In this document: positions 50,389 through 60,110 of the stretch, in pieces
Position numbering within the stretch: position 1 is the first letter of the stretch
Layout: the number at the start of each line of letters is the position of its first letter
From: Rivularia sp034931125
GTDB lineage: Bacteria; Cyanobacteriota; Cyanobacteriia; Cyanobacteriales; Nostocaceae
Assembly (NCBI RefSeq): GCF_034931125.1
Contig: NZ_JAYGHM010000040.1
Span: 8,815 to 72,814 of the forward strand
DNA: 64,000 bases
Direction: 5' to 3'
Position numbers and translations under genes: made by a program
Notes under the pieces: model-generated
What the model saw: the letters and a program-made list of their open reading frames with translations, nothing else
Told to the model about the DNA's origin: nothing
Databases searched by the model: none

Positions 50389-50461
50389 TTTCAGATTTTA
50401 CGATTAATAATTAGATTTCTTGAAATCACCACAGCAATTAATTGCTAACAAGACAATTATT

Positions 50462-51658
50462 TTATCCTTTCTTTTCGCTTTTAGAACCAGAAAACTTTTT
50501 ACCTTGATTCATCCCGGAGGTTAAACTAGATGATAAACTACTTGTTTCTACTGGTGCTGTGGTGGAAACCATTGCTGCCATTAATTGTTCGATCGCAACT
50601 TTGAACGGCAATCTGTGAATATCAGAATTAGGCTGTAATGCAAATTCTGCTGCGAAGAACAACTGTTTGAGAGTTATATTACCCAAACCCAAATCATCCA
50701 GCTTTTGAGGTAATCCGATTTCCCCATAAAACTTCAATAATTGCTGTCTAGCAGTGGCTGCTAACTGGTTCCCCTGAAGCATTTCTTCCAGACGCAACTG
50801 CACCAAAATACCGTAAGCAACTTTTTCACCATGAATGCTTCCGCGTCCGCAAACATGAGTTAAACCATTATGCACTGCATGAGCCGCAACAGTGCGACAT
50901 TGTGCGCCGCCAATTCCACCGATGACTCCAGCGAGTAAAACCGTCGCGTCTACAACTTCTTGCCAAACTTCGCTTCCAGGAGATTGTAAAGCCGCAACAG
51001 ATTTTTGTAATAAAATATCGCGTAAAACTCTAGCTTGCTGAACCGCTGCAATAATTAAAGTTTGTTCTGAATTTCCACTGCTTACCGAGGCTTCATACCA
51101 CTTAGCGATCGCGTCACCAATTCCCGCAACTAAGGTATTTTGCGGTGCGGTTTGAATCAAATCGTAATCTAGTACCAGTAAGTCGGGGCATTTATCCAAA
51201 GTTACATCGTATAAAAACGCTCCTGCATCGGAATACACGTTAGAAAGCGCAGTCCAAGCCGCACAAGTAGCCGGTGAAGTCGGAATTGTCACCACCGGAA
51301 TTTGTAATTGATGTGCTACGAGTTTCGCAGTATCCAAGGCTTTACCACCACCGACACCGATAATCATATCAGCTTCATGGGCTTGGGCTTTGCTTCTTAA
51401 AACTGCCAAACTGCTTTCACTGCAATCGGGAGTATAACAAGCTAGCTCAAAATCTAATCCCTGAGATTGCCATGATTCCAGATAATTTTGGATAATATTT
51501 AAAGTATTGAGAGTGCGATCGCCACCTATAACCAAGGGACGATTTCCCAAACGAGAGATCGCATCTACTGTTTGGTCGAGGATTTGGTAGCCGCGAATTA
51601 CTTTTGCTGGAGCTACCGCAAGGCTTAAAAACGAACTTTTTTTTGATTGATTAAGCAT
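50462..51658 (-). CDS. Iron-containing alcohol dehydrogenase family (glycerol dehydrogenase-like)
   Basis: The 398-residue protein has the NAD-binding GVGGGKALDTAK (about 101-112). Metal ligands are in positions typical of GldA: Asp in GIGDAIAKWYEA, His in AAHAVHNGL and His in SIHGEKVAYG. Family members oxidise glycerol or related polyols with Zn2+ or Fe2+. The C-terminus ends in a Ser/Lys-rich tail (last 25 residues) not needed for the fold. Confidence 0.85.
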   Translation of the reverse strand: MLNQSKKSSFLSLAVAPAKVIRGYQILDQTVDAISRLGNRPLVIGGDRTLNTLNIIQNYLESWQSQGLDFELACYTPDCSESSLAVLRSKAQAHEADMIIGVGGGKALDTAKLVAHQLQIPVVTIPTSPATCAAWTALSNVYSDAGAFLYDVTLDKCPDLLVLDYDLIQTAPQNTLVAGIGDAIAKWYEASVSSGNSEQTLIIAAVQQARVLRDILLQKSVAALQSPGSEVWQEVVDATVLLAGVIGGIGGAQCRTVAAHAVHNGLTHVCGRGSIHGEKVAYGILVQLRLEEMLQGNQLAATARQQLLKFYGEIGLPQKLDDLGLGNITLKQLFFAAEFALQPNSDIHRLPFKVAIEQLMAAMVSTTAPVETSSLSSSLTSGMNQGKKFSGSKSEKKG

Positions 51659-52142
51659 ATAACTAATTTAATTAAACTAACGCTTACGTACACCAGAGTT
51701 GATTATTCCCTTACCGCTAAAAAATTACCGATTTGAAAAAGAACAAATTACATCGGTCATCTTAAAGTGTATTAGGATTAGCTTTCAATGAACAAATAAC
51801 TCACCCAAATAACCGATCGGATTAATATTTTACCGAAAATAAGCATAAATTGTAGCGTCAAGTGCAAACTGAATGTTTATGTGTTAATTTGTGTATTTGA
51901 TTACATTGTAAAACCAAAAAACCTTTTTAGACATTCAGTATCGACAATTAAATATAATTAAATAAAGAGTTAATAAAATAACAAGGATTAATCTATTACC
52001 ATAAAGATACAAATTCAACAAGTAATAGCAGCTACATCAGGCTCTGAGTGTAAACACTTTTAAATAAAATAATAATTTAGTTGAATTTTAACGATAAAAC
52101 TACAAAGCGATAACAAACCTCTTGGACGATTAGGGGAATAAC
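51659..52142. other. Long divergent intergenic region, no gene seen
   Basis: This is 484 bp of AT-rich DNA between the dehydrogenase and the peptidoglycan-binding gene. It should contain promoters for both; neither a clear -35/-10 pair nor an ORF with a start signal was found. Confidence 0.45.
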
Positions 52143-52493
52143 ATGGAACCATTAGACAATAAATTTCAACAGCCAGAAAAAGATGTTAATGGTAAAACTT
52201 ACCAGCAAAGAGTTTTTTCTGTAGAAGAGCAAGCTGCAAACGGCGATCGCGCAAAACAAGTAAATACAAACGAACCAGCACCGATGTCAGAATTGAGAAA
52301 AGGTAGCCGTGGTGACATGGTAATGAAAGCACAGCGTATCCTAAAAACAACTTCTGACTATGTTGGATACATAGACGGTGATTTCGGTCCTTATATGGAA
52401 GCAGCAGTACAAAGTTTTCAGCGTCGCAGTAAAGTACCAATTACTGGAGTCATTGACAATGATACTTGGAATGCTTTAAAGCAAATTCGTTAA
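52143..52493 (+). CDS. Peptidoglycan-binding-domain protein
   Basis: The 116-residue protein has a polar, unstructured N-terminus (about 1-50) and one peptidoglycan-binding domain 1 unit (about 53-115). The unit includes 'LRKGSRGDMVMKAQRILKTT', 'IDGDFGPYMEAAVQSFQRRS' and VIDNDTWNAL. It has no signal peptide or lipobox, which is unusual for a wall-binding module. A GGGGAA lies upstream of the ATG. Confidence 0.82.
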   Translation: MEPLDNKFQQPEKDVNGKTYQQRVFSVEEQAANGDRAKQVNTNEPAPMSELRKGSRGDMVMKAQRILKTTSDYVGYIDGDFGPYMEAAVQSFQRRSKVPITGVIDNDTWNALKQIR

Positions 52494-52503
52494 TTGGGCA
52501 AGG

Positions 52504-52712
52504 GGATGGGGAGATGGGGAGATGGGGAGATGGGGAGATGGGGAGGATAAGGAGATGGGGAGATGGGGAGATGGGGAGGATAAGGAGATGGGGNNNNNNN
52601 NNNNNNNNNNNNNNNNNNGAGATGGGGAGGATAAGGAGATGGGGAGATGGGGAGATGGGGAGGATAAGGAGATGGGGAGATGGGGAGATGGGGAGATGGG
52701 GAGATGGGGAGA
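52504..52712. repeat. 8-bp tandem array (GGGGAGAT) with higher-order unit and assembly gap (N at 52594-52618)
   Basis: Runs of GGGGAGAT are interrupted regularly by GGGGAGGATAAGGAGAT, giving a longer period. The basic unit is the same as in 47314-47622, 5 kb away. Confidence 0.93.
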
Positions 52713-52724
52713 AAATTAGCTTTG

Positions 52725-52834
52725 TCTCTTAACTCCTAACTCTTAATTCCTAACTCTTAACTCCTAACTCTTAACTCCTAACTCTTAATTCCTAACTCTT
52801 AATTCCTAACTCTTAACTCCTAACTCCTAACTCC
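52725..52834. repeat. 14-bp tandem repeat (CTTAACTCCTAACT type)
   Basis: About seven units of CTCTTAACTCCTAA or CTCTTAATTCCTAA run up to the Ycf51 gene stop. Confidence 0.9.
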
Positions 52835-53353
52835 TTAAGTGTCGGTTGGTAACTGAGCAAATTTATCTTCGTAAATATCAATTTTCATTTCGCTATCGTC
52901 ACGATTTGAAAGGGAGCGTTTAACTTGTCCTAAATATAGCGGTACGGAAAGTCCTGGCTCAGGGTGTACTATAGTGCGAGCGCGGACAGTTAACTGATTT
53001 TCTTCACGGGTGCCTAATCTACCATAGGAAAATAAATCGCTGGCGGCTTGACGTAAGGTAGCATCTAATTGTAAAGGAGTAATTTGGGGTGAGGTAGCAA
53101 TTACAGCTTTCGAGGAACCGTTATCAAACACTAATTTATAGCGAATAGCACCCGGAATTACTGTGCGCGTCAAGGGAGTTAGTGAGAGAGGAAAGAAACC
53201 TCCCGTCAATACCAGCATAAATCCTGTTGCACCTGCTAATCGGAAACGAATACCCCATTTAAAAATAAAACCCACGAGTGTAATCACAGCAAATATCAAC
53301 GTGGCAATACCTGACCATTGAGTGTACCGTGCAAAATCATCTGTTGAAAACAT
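52835..53353 (-). CDS. Ycf51 family protein (DUF2518)
   Basis: The 172-residue protein has two membrane helices near the N-terminus (about 14-35 and 38-60). A C-terminal soluble part includes 'GAIRYKLVFDNGSSKAVIA' and 'LRQAASDLFSYGRLGTREEN'. This is the layout of Ycf51, a protein of unknown function conserved in cyanobacteria and some algal plastids. Normal length, ATG start. Confidence 0.82.
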   Translation of the reverse strand: MFSTDDFARYTQWSGIATLIFAVITLVGFIFKWGIRFRLAGATGFMLVLTGGFFPLSLTPLTRTVIPGAIRYKLVFDNGSSKAVIATSPQITPLQLDATLRQAASDLFSYGRLGTREENQLTVRARTIVHPEPGLSVPLYLGQVKRSLSNRDDSEMKIDIYEDKFAQLPTDT

Positions 53354-54064
53354 AACGGTTGAGTGTTTAATCGTTCATTTTTTAGTCAATGAATATATTT
53401 TACCGGGCAGTCTGCCGTCTGATGAAATAGTTTAATTCGCAGAATTCTCCAACACTATCTGGGTTATAATTTTTCACAATTTAATTAATTGCAAAAAAAA
53501 TATGAACCTATTTTATAAAACGAGGTAATTACTTCTTCTTTATCAAAAAATATAAACTCTAATAATTTTTATCTAAAGTGTTTTGTTGTAGCCTTCGGTA
53601 CATCTTCGATGAACGCAAGGGGTTGGAATTGCTTGACTACATAAGCGCAGATTCGCGTAGCGTGTCCGTAGGACAAACGTCTCGCTCCCACTACGAATGT
53701 TTTACCCCGCAAAATAAATGTGCTGGAGTACTCGGTTTGCTAATCGCAATTTCGGCTCTAAAAAAAATGTAGCATCCTTAACTAAGTATTCTGAAGATAT
53801 CGGGTTTCTTATCTCTATAGGTGGAAGGGAACATAGCCTAACTATATTAAACTCAACCCAGAAGCAATAATTTATTACCAGTAAGTAGATAGGCGTAATT
53901 AAATATAAGATAAGACCTCACCACGCCACTTGCTACAACGCGGGAAACCCGCGCAACGCAGTGGCTTCTCAATCCTTCTCCTTATTAAGGAGAGGGAAGC
54001 CGGACTAAGGGTAAAGTTTTATATTTAATTTGACCAGTTACTTGTACAATACCGAGGATTACTC
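53354..54064. other. 711-bp region with dispersed repeats, no convincing gene
   Basis: At about 53640-53710 is a repeat with GCGTAGCGTGTCCGTAGGAC and CGTCTCGCTCCCACTACGAA. At about 53930-54010 is a palindromic unit with GCGGGAAACCCGC and CCTTCTCCTTATTAAGGAGA, related to 57000-57055. An open frame at 53578-53772 runs through the repeat and has no start signal. The promoter for the SDR gene should lie here. Confidence 0.65.
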
Positions 54065-54880
54065 ATGAAAGGGATAAGCGGAAAAAACGTTTTAGTCACA
54101 GGTGCAACTTCAGGAATCGGTCAGTCAATTGCAGTCAGATTTGCGGCTGAAGGTGCCAATGTCGCAATTAACTATCGCAAAAGCCCTGATGATGCTGAAA
54201 ATACTGAGAAGTTGATTTATCAAGCCTGTAGTGAAGCACGTTGCGGTTGTGAAGGTAAAGAAATATTGGTACAGGCAGACGTATCAAAAGAAACAGATGT
54301 TGTGGAAATGTTTGCCGAAGTAAAAAAAGAATTGGGTGGATTAGATATTTTAATTAATAATGCGGGAATTCAAATACCTGGTGCAGCTGATGAAATCGAA
54401 TTTTCTGAATTTGAAAAAGTCATCGACGTTAATTTAAAAGGTGCTTATTTGTGCGCCCGTGAAGCAATTAAACTGTTTCTGGGTCAAGGTAATGGTGGAA
54501 TAATTATTAACGTTTCCAGCGTTCATCAAATTATACCTAGACCTCAGTATATAAGTTATTCAGTTAGTAAAGGTGGGATGCAAAATTTGACACGTACCTT
54601 AGCTTTAGAATATGCCAGAAGAGGAATTCGCGTCAATGCGATCGGTCCTGGTGCAACTGTCACCCCGATCAACGATGCTTGGACGGATGACCCAGAAAAG
54701 AAAGCGAACGTAGAAAGTCATATACCGATGGGGAGAGTCGGGACTTCTGAAGAAATGGCTGCGGTAACTGCTTTTTTATGTTCCGATGAAGCAGCTTATA
54801 TTACCGGACAAACTTTATATATTGACGGTGGATTAACTCTTTATCCCGACTTTATCGAACCTTGGTCAGGAAAGGGATAG
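54065..54880 (+). CDS. SDR family oxidoreductase (glucose 1-dehydrogenase-like)
   Basis: The 271-residue protein has cofactor motif TGATSGIG (about 12-19) and NNAGIQ. The catalytic Ser lies in NVSSVHQ, with Tyr/Lys in YSVSKGG (about 162-168). The C-terminus 'DEAAYITGQTLYIDGGLTLY' is typical of FabG/glucose-dehydrogenase-like SDRs. A Cys-containing insert (SEARCGCEGKE) near residue 60 is characteristic of a cyanobacterial subgroup. The substrate is not known. Confidence 0.9.
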   Translation: MKGISGKNVLVTGATSGIGQSIAVRFAAEGANVAINYRKSPDDAENTEKLIYQACSEARCGCEGKEILVQADVSKETDVVEMFAEVKKELGGLDILINNAGIQIPGAADEIEFSEFEKVIDVNLKGAYLCAREAIKLFLGQGNGGIIINVSSVHQIIPRPQYISYSVSKGGMQNLTRTLALEYARRGIRVNAIGPGATVTPINDAWTDDPEKKANVESHIPMGRVGTSEEMAAVTAFLCSDEAAYITGQTLYIDGGLTLYPDFIEPWSGKG

Positions 54881-54881
54881 G

Positions 54882-54908
54882 AGATTTTGGATTTTGGATT
54901 TTGGATTT
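54882..54908. repeat. ATTTTGG heptamer repeat
   Basis: Three tandem ATTTTGG units occur just after the SDR stop; same family as 5974-6010. Confidence 0.85.
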
Positions 54909-55091
54909 GTCCTACGGAGACGCTACGCGAATGGATTTAGGAATTATAAATTTAATAGTTACCAATTATCAATTTCCCATGCGCGATGCTCAATTCCCCA
55001 CATAGTTGGTTTTATTTGTGCCGACTTACTTAATGCTAATCAGTTAATTTTACAAAATATAGCGTAGCGTCTCCGTAGGACAAAATCCTAA

Positions 55092-55280
55092 CCAAACCAA
55101 ACACATCCGTTGGCAAAATCTATTGCTCAACCCCAAGGTGTAGCAATTTACGACCCCACAAGGATTATCCGTCCCCTGGATATTTTTGTCGCAATGGCAA
55201 ATATGTGTGGTATCACTGCTCATTTTGTCGGTACAATTACAACTCTGGGATTGTTCAATTGGCTGCACCCTGAGTTGTAA
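55092..55280 (+). pseudogene. Probable 3' remnant of a gene (62 codons, no start)
   Basis: A frame opens right after a TAA at 55089 and runs to a TAA at 55278-55280 without an ATG near its beginning. The product ends 'IIRPLDIFVAMANMCGITAH' and 'FVGTITTLGLFNWLHPEL', which has the composition of a real membrane-associated C-terminus. A GCGTAGCGTCTCCGTAGGAC repeat sits immediately upstream (55062-55082), as if it replaced the 5' part. I do not recognise the parent gene. Confidence 0.4.
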
Positions 55281-55284
55281 TTAT

Positions 55285-56985
55285 ATGGCTTATAGAAAAT
55301 CAATTTGGCTGAATATAGCGTTAAGTGGTGTTATTTCCTGCGGTTTACCCGTTGTCAATCACCGTCCTGCTGTTAGTGCGGAAAGGTTAAAGCTTTCTTT
55401 TGGGATAGTAGAAAGATCGATTTCGGTTGATTCTCTGGAAAATTTTGCTCAAACTGGTGAAGTAAATGATGAATTAGCAGAATATTTTAAGTACGTTCCT
55501 AAAGAGAGATTAGGAGATTTGAAACAAGTCTTAACTGCTCCCATCCCTTTAAGATCTGTGGAAGTTTCTCAATTTCTCTATTCACCTATTGGTGAGAAAC
55601 TGTTAGAAAATTTTTCACAAGTATTTCAAAGTGAGTTTCGCGATCGCAATCAAACAATTGGAAATAAGCTGCGTCGTAGTAGTGGATTTTATGCAACTCG
55701 TTCGGCGTTGATTTTAGCTGCGATCGAGCCAAATAATTTCACCATTATAAATATATTACGCAAGTTTCCTTCTAAAAGTATTTCGATTGATTTATTTCGC
55801 AGTTTGGAAATTGGATTGCGAGCCAGAAATATTATAAATCGGACTCAAAAAGCGACCGCACTAATTAATCAAAAATCTTTATCAGAAACAAATAGTCAAC
55901 CTGTATCAAAAAATATTTTGTCGGATACACTGCAAAAAAGACGTTTTACCTATACAAAGAAAAACCTTATTCTTAAGGATATACGTCGTATTCGTACCTT
56001 TCCAGTAGATATTTACTTACCGCAAACAACTAAACCTCTACCAGTAATTGTAATTTCTCACGGACTTGGCTCCGATCGCACGAGTTTCGCTTATTTAGCC
56101 AAGTATCTGGCTTCTCAAGGTTTTGTGGTTGCAGTACCCGAACATCCTGGTAGTAATGCTCAACAGTTACAAGCATTATTAGGAGGAATTGCGGACGAAA
56201 TTACAGACCCTAGAGAATTTATTGACCGACCTTTGGACGTAAAATACATTTTAGATTATCTCGAAGGTTTATCCAATTCCGACCCCGCATATAAACGACG
56301 CTTCAATATGCAACAAGTAGGCGTAATTGGACAATCTTTCGGCGGTTACACTACTTTAGCATTAGCAGGTGCTGAAATTAATTTTCCACAGTTGAAAAAG
56401 GATTGTCCAGTTGACGAAGACACTTTGAATGTTTCGTTATTATTGCAATGTTTAGCTTTAAGTTTACCCGAATCTGACTATAAATTATCAGATCCAAGAA
56501 TCAAGGCCGCAATTGCAATTAATCCTGTAGATAGCAGCATTTACGGTCAAGAAGGTTTAAGCAAAATCAACATTCCAGTCATGATTGTATCGGGAACATC
56601 CGATAATGTAGCGCCTGCATATCCCGAACAAATTATACCTTTTACCTGGTTAACTAACCAAAATAAGTATTTAGTTTTAATGAACCGTGGTACGCACTTT
56701 TCAACAATTGCAGAATCCCCAGATTCAACGATTCCCGTACCATCGCAAGTCATCGGTCCTTCTCCTAATTTAGCGCGTGATTATACAGAGTATTTAGCCT
56801 TGGCTATGTTCAAAACTTATGTTGAAAATGATTCAATTTACAGTCGTTATTTAAGTCCAGACTACATTAATTCTCTTGGTAAAGGACAATTATTTTTAAG
56901 TGTAATTCAAGAATTAACAAGTAAGGATTTAAGCTCGATCAAAAAGGATAATCAAAGATTGAATATAGCAATTTCGGGAAAGTGA
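55285..56985 (+). CDS. Alpha/beta hydrolase with N-terminal DUF1400 domain
   Basis: I take ATG 55285 because it begins a signal peptide (MAYRKSIWLNIALSGVISCG..). The upstream extension of the frame to 55186 only overlaps the neighbouring remnant in another frame. The 566-residue protein has a DUF1400 domain (about 40-170: 'ERLKLSFGIVERSISVDSLE') and a dienelactone-hydrolase/PAF-acetylhydrolase-like domain. The latter contains HGLGSD, nucleophile elbow GQSFGG (Ser), and a late His in NRGTHFST. This combination is typical of cyanobacterial secreted hydrolases. Confidence 0.87.
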   Translation: MAYRKSIWLNIALSGVISCGLPVVNHRPAVSAERLKLSFGIVERSISVDSLENFAQTGEVNDELAEYFKYVPKERLGDLKQVLTAPIPLRSVEVSQFLYSPIGEKLLENFSQVFQSEFRDRNQTIGNKLRRSSGFYATRSALILAAIEPNNFTIINILRKFPSKSISIDLFRSLEIGLRARNIINRTQKATALINQKSLSETNSQPVSKNILSDTLQKRRFTYTKKNLILKDIRRIRTFPVDIYLPQTTKPLPVIVISHGLGSDRTSFAYLAKYLASQGFVVAVPEHPGSNAQQLQALLGGIADEITDPREFIDRPLDVKYILDYLEGLSNSDPAYKRRFNMQQVGVIGQSFGGYTTLALAGAEINFPQLKKDCPVDEDTLNVSLLLQCLALSLPESDYKLSDPRIKAAIAINPVDSSIYGQEGLSKINIPVMIVSGTSDNVAPAYPEQIIPFTWLTNQNKYLVLMNRGTHFSTIAESPDSTIPVPSQVIGPSPNLARDYTEYLALAMFKTYVENDSIYSRYLSPDYINSLGKGQLFLSVIQELTSKDLSSIKKDNQRLNIAISGK

Positions 56986-56999
56986 ATGGAATAAGAAAC

Positions 57000-57057
57000 C
57001 TCACCCCCTCCCCTCTCCTTACTAAGGAGAGGGGTGCCGGAGGCGGGGTGAGGTTCC
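57000..57057. terminator. Long imperfect palindrome, repeat acting as terminator
   Basis: CCTCACCCC.. pairs with ..GGGGTGAGG, with an inner stem CCCCTCTCCTTACTAAGGAG. It lies between convergent genes; related to the unit at about 53970-54000. Confidence 0.6.
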
Positions 57058-57109
57058 GAGTATTTGATATTACTAAATAACAATACATAATACCTTATTT
57101 ACTAACTTA

Positions 57110-57685
57110 CTAACTTGTAAACTGCACTACTTTCTGTTCTAAAACTTGAATAAAACCGACAGCAACTTGAATTAGTGGCCAAGCAATTAAGCAAATAAAA
57201 CCTGCTTTACGAGTGGTAATATCTAAAGCTTGAGTAACTGCCACAATAACTGCTAATAGACTCCATAATGCTAAAACTAATTCTATTGGTCTTCCTAACA
57301 AGGGAATTAAAGTGAGAAAGTTTAATACTTGGGGTGCGTAAGCAAAACCAATTGGGCTTAGTAAATTATTGAATTTTGGATCTTTTGACTTGATCCATTG
57401 TCCAACTTTCCAAATAGTTAAAGTCCAAACATAATATCCAATGATAATTGAGACAACATCAATTAGAAGCGCTAATAGTAATAAATAAATTGCCGCTCGA
57501 TTAATTAATAAAATGAAGATATTGCCCAAGGCATGAGAAACGCCAGCTAAAATGACAGTAGTTAAGGCTAACTGATTATTTAAAGGTGTGTTACAAGCAT
57601 TATCGTAAAGCTCCGCGTTTAAAAGTAAAGCATTTTTAAGTGTATATAAAAATTGCCACTGCGAGTTATTTTGAGTTGCGTTCAT
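57110..57685 (-). CDS. Yip1 family membrane protein
   Basis: I choose ATG 57685; the frame continues to a TTG at 57745. The 191-residue protein has about five membrane helices and the Yip1-like core 'GNIFILLINRAAIYLLLLAL', 'IIGYYVWTLTIWKVGQWIKS' and 'PIGFAYAPQVLNFLTLIPLL'. The bacterial Yip1 family has no defined function. It is divergent from the hypothetical gene at 57760. Confidence 0.75.
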   Translation of the reverse strand: MNATQNNSQWQFLYTLKNALLLNAELYDNACNTPLNNQLALTTVILAGVSHALGNIFILLINRAAIYLLLLALLIDVVSIIIGYYVWTLTIWKVGQWIKSKDPKFNNLLSPIGFAYAPQVLNFLTLIPLLGRPIELVLALWSLLAVIVAVTQALDITTRKAGFICLIAWPLIQVAVGFIQVLEQKVVQFTS

Positions 57686-57759
57686 AATAATCCGTGTTGA
57701 GTTTGCTAAAAAGTTGAATATAATCGAGTATTGTTGAATATGCAATAGTTAATAAAAAA

Positions 57760-58755
57760 ATGTTAAAGCTAATTGAAAGAATTTTACGATGGCTCAGAGG
57801 AGAAACTTTAAAACTACTGATTTTCGCCGGTATATTATTACTTATCTGGGGAATTACTGCTCCCGTCGGAACTTTATCATGGTGGTTAAGTACTGGTACT
57901 CAAGCTTTAGGATTGGATAAAAATCCAACATCAGATTTAATTAAAAATAATTTTAATATAGCTAATACCGGAGAAAAAAATTGCTACATCGTCTTTTTAC
58001 CCGGAGTCGGGGATTTTTCTGCTAACGAATTGACTCCAGGGGAAGAAATATTTCTCAATCAATTAGCAAAACTTCATCCTCAATGTGCAATCGTAGACGA
58101 TGTATTTCCCTACTCAGCCGCAAATCAAAGCTTGGGAGGACAGCGATTGTTAGCACCTTTATGGCGTTTTGCTTCTCAAGGAAAGGGATGGTTGAAAAAT
58201 GCAGATGTAGTGATCAAAATTCGTAATCTGTGGCGTTTTGCGATTTCTGCCGATAGCCGTTATGCTTCGATTTATAACCTAGGAATTGCCAATGCGATCG
58301 CAGAACGAATGAATGCGGCATCTCCTTTAAATAGTGCATCAAAACAGCCGATCAAAATTATTCTTATCGGTACTAGTGGAGGAGCGCAAGTATCTTTAGG
58401 CGCAGCAAAATATTTAAATAACTGGTTGAATACACGGTTAATCTTAGTTTCTGTCGGCGGTAGTTTCGATGGTGAAACTGGTTTTAATCAAGTTGAAAAA
58501 GTATATCATCTGCGAGGTAGTCGAGATTGGGTTGAAGATGTGACTAAAATTATATTTGCCGATCGCTGGGGAATAATAAATTCTCCTTTTATTCAAGCAG
58601 TACAGCAGGGACGTTATCAAGTAGTAGAAACTGGTTCCCACACTCACGATGGTGAGAATGGTTATTTTAGTACCGCGACGGTAGATCAAACTGGGACTAC
58701 TTATGTCGGTTTGTTGTTGGATAAAGTCAATCAATTGCCGATTTGGGATGATTAA
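57760..58755 (+). CDS. Membrane-anchored hydrolase-like hypothetical protein
   Basis: The 331-residue protein has one N-terminal membrane helix (about 17-35) and a soluble domain. 'CYIVFLPGVGDFSANEL' opens the soluble part, and ILIGTSGGAQVSLGAAKYL follows; G-T-S-G-G resembles a nucleophile elbow of an alpha/beta hydrolase. A late His cluster is in TGSHTHDGENGYF. I do not recognise a named family. Cyanobacterial homologues are probably annotated as hypothetical. Confidence 0.7.
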   Translation: MLKLIERILRWLRGETLKLLIFAGILLLIWGITAPVGTLSWWLSTGTQALGLDKNPTSDLIKNNFNIANTGEKNCYIVFLPGVGDFSANELTPGEEIFLNQLAKLHPQCAIVDDVFPYSAANQSLGGQRLLAPLWRFASQGKGWLKNADVVIKIRNLWRFAISADSRYASIYNLGIANAIAERMNAASPLNSASKQPIKIILIGTSGGAQVSLGAAKYLNNWLNTRLILVSVGGSFDGETGFNQVEKVYHLRGSRDWVEDVTKIIFADRWGIINSPFIQAVQQGRYQVVETGSHTHDGENGYFSTATVDQTGTTYVGLLLDKVNQLPIWDD

Positions 58756-58778
58756 TTTAAAATTCAACTAAAATTCAA

Positions 58779-60050
58779 CTACCAACTCCCCAGAGCGACC
58801 GCCATCAACGCAATACTAATCATAATTACCAACATCACCTTACCACCAGGTACAAGCGGTTGATTCAATTCTTTATATGCATCCCGCTGTTTCCAAGCGA
58901 TCGCAGCCGGAATTATACCACCCAAAATTGAGACGCTGAAGGTACCAGCATAATCCAAAGCAGTAAAAAATATGTTGGGATTGATTGCAGAAAAACCCAT
59001 TGGAGGAAATAAAATCAGCGAAATTAACGGTAAACGTTGTGAATCATTCTCCGCAAACAAATTCATATCTCGAAATAAATCTTGCAACCCGTAGAAAAAG
59101 CCGATAAAAGATGTTGCGATCGCAAACTCGGAAAACACTGTAACCAAAATCCCCAACCATTGTCCCGCATCACCAGCCCGCAATACTTGCAACGGATCGA
59201 AATGATTATTCCCGAAATTTTCTAACATTGTCGGAGTTACACTTCCTAAAATCACCGCATTCCACAACACAAACATTATCAAAGGTATACCCGAACCGAT
59301 AACGATGGATTGACGAACTTTACGTGCATCCCCTTCTAACTGAGTCGCAACTACTGGGACAATATTATGAAAAAACAGCGCTACCAACATCACTGAAAGC
59401 GCGGGAGTCAGCGCACCCCAATCTTGAGATAGTAAAGAAGTCGGATGTATCTGTGTGGCACCTAATACCAGCAACCCAATAAACGAAGCGATCACAATTG
59501 CCACAAAAAAGCTATTTAACTTTTCAATAAATCTGTCTCTTCCCAGATATAAAATGCTGCCAAATATCAAAGCAAAACTCGTACTTCCCATCCATGCAGG
59601 CACAGGTAAATCCCATATTCCTTTCACCGCAGAGATTAAAATTTCTCCACCTTGAGAAACATAGGCTATCAACAAAGCATAGTGTAAAAATAAATACGCA
59701 CCACCCGCAGCCAGCGCTCCGACTTTACCTAAAGTACTATCTACTATTGCTAGCAAACCATTATTAGCGCGTCCACTGTAACGCATTCCGTTTAAAATCA
59801 CCTCTGCAATCAGCAAAGCCGACACCACAGCATACAGCCAAACACCAATTAACAACGCTGTAGAAGGTAAGACACCAGTTGGTAAAGTCACCGCAGGTAA
59901 AGCCAAAATTCCCGCACCCACAGTAGTTCCAGCTATCAGTGCCGTACTGCCGACAACACTACCTGGTTTATGAATTAGCTTATTTTTATCAAAAGAAAGA
60001 TTAGAAAACAACCGATTATCTGAAATATTCAACTTGTCAATTGTCTTCAT
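58779..60050 (-). CDS. Aromatic amino acid permease (TyrP/Mtr-like, HAAAP family)
   Basis: The 423-residue transporter has about eleven membrane helices. The first carries 'GSTALIAGTTVGAGILALPA', the G-T-x-x-G-A-G-I-L-A-L-P substrate/cation motif of the aromatic amino acid permease family. Members import tyrosine or tryptophan with protons. The protein has an N-terminal hydrophilic tail of about 30 residues. ATG start. Confidence 0.87.
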   Translation of the reverse strand: MKTIDKLNISDNRLFSNLSFDKNKLIHKPGSVVGSTALIAGTTVGAGILALPAVTLPTGVLPSTALLIGVWLYAVVSALLIAEVILNGMRYSGRANNGLLAIVDSTLGKVGALAAGGAYLFLHYALLIAYVSQGGEILISAVKGIWDLPVPAWMGSTSFALIFGSILYLGRDRFIEKLNSFFVAIVIASFIGLLVLGATQIHPTSLLSQDWGALTPALSVMLVALFFHNIVPVVATQLEGDARKVRQSIVIGSGIPLIMFVLWNAVILGSVTPTMLENFGNNHFDPLQVLRAGDAGQWLGILVTVFSEFAIATSFIGFFYGLQDLFRDMNLFAENDSQRLPLISLILFPPMGFSAINPNIFFTALDYAGTFSVSILGGIIPAAIAWKQRDAYKELNQPLVPGGKVMLVIMISIALMAVALGSW

Positions 60051-60110
60051 AAAGTTAAATATAAAGTTATGTTAAGTATTTTAGCAAAAGGTTGAGAGTA
60101 GCTTCAAATT

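Noticed and set aside
52466..52732. Frames through the second G-rich array
   Set aside because: Repeat artefact as for the first array.
53578..53772. 64-codon frame with Cys-rich start
   Set aside because: It runs through a dispersed GCGTAGCG repeat and begins at a TTG/GTG-type codon without a ribosome-binding site.
55186..55284. Upstream extension of the DUF1400 hydrolase frame
   Set aside because: It precedes a good signal peptide start at 55285 and overlaps the gene remnant, which is better supported in another frame.
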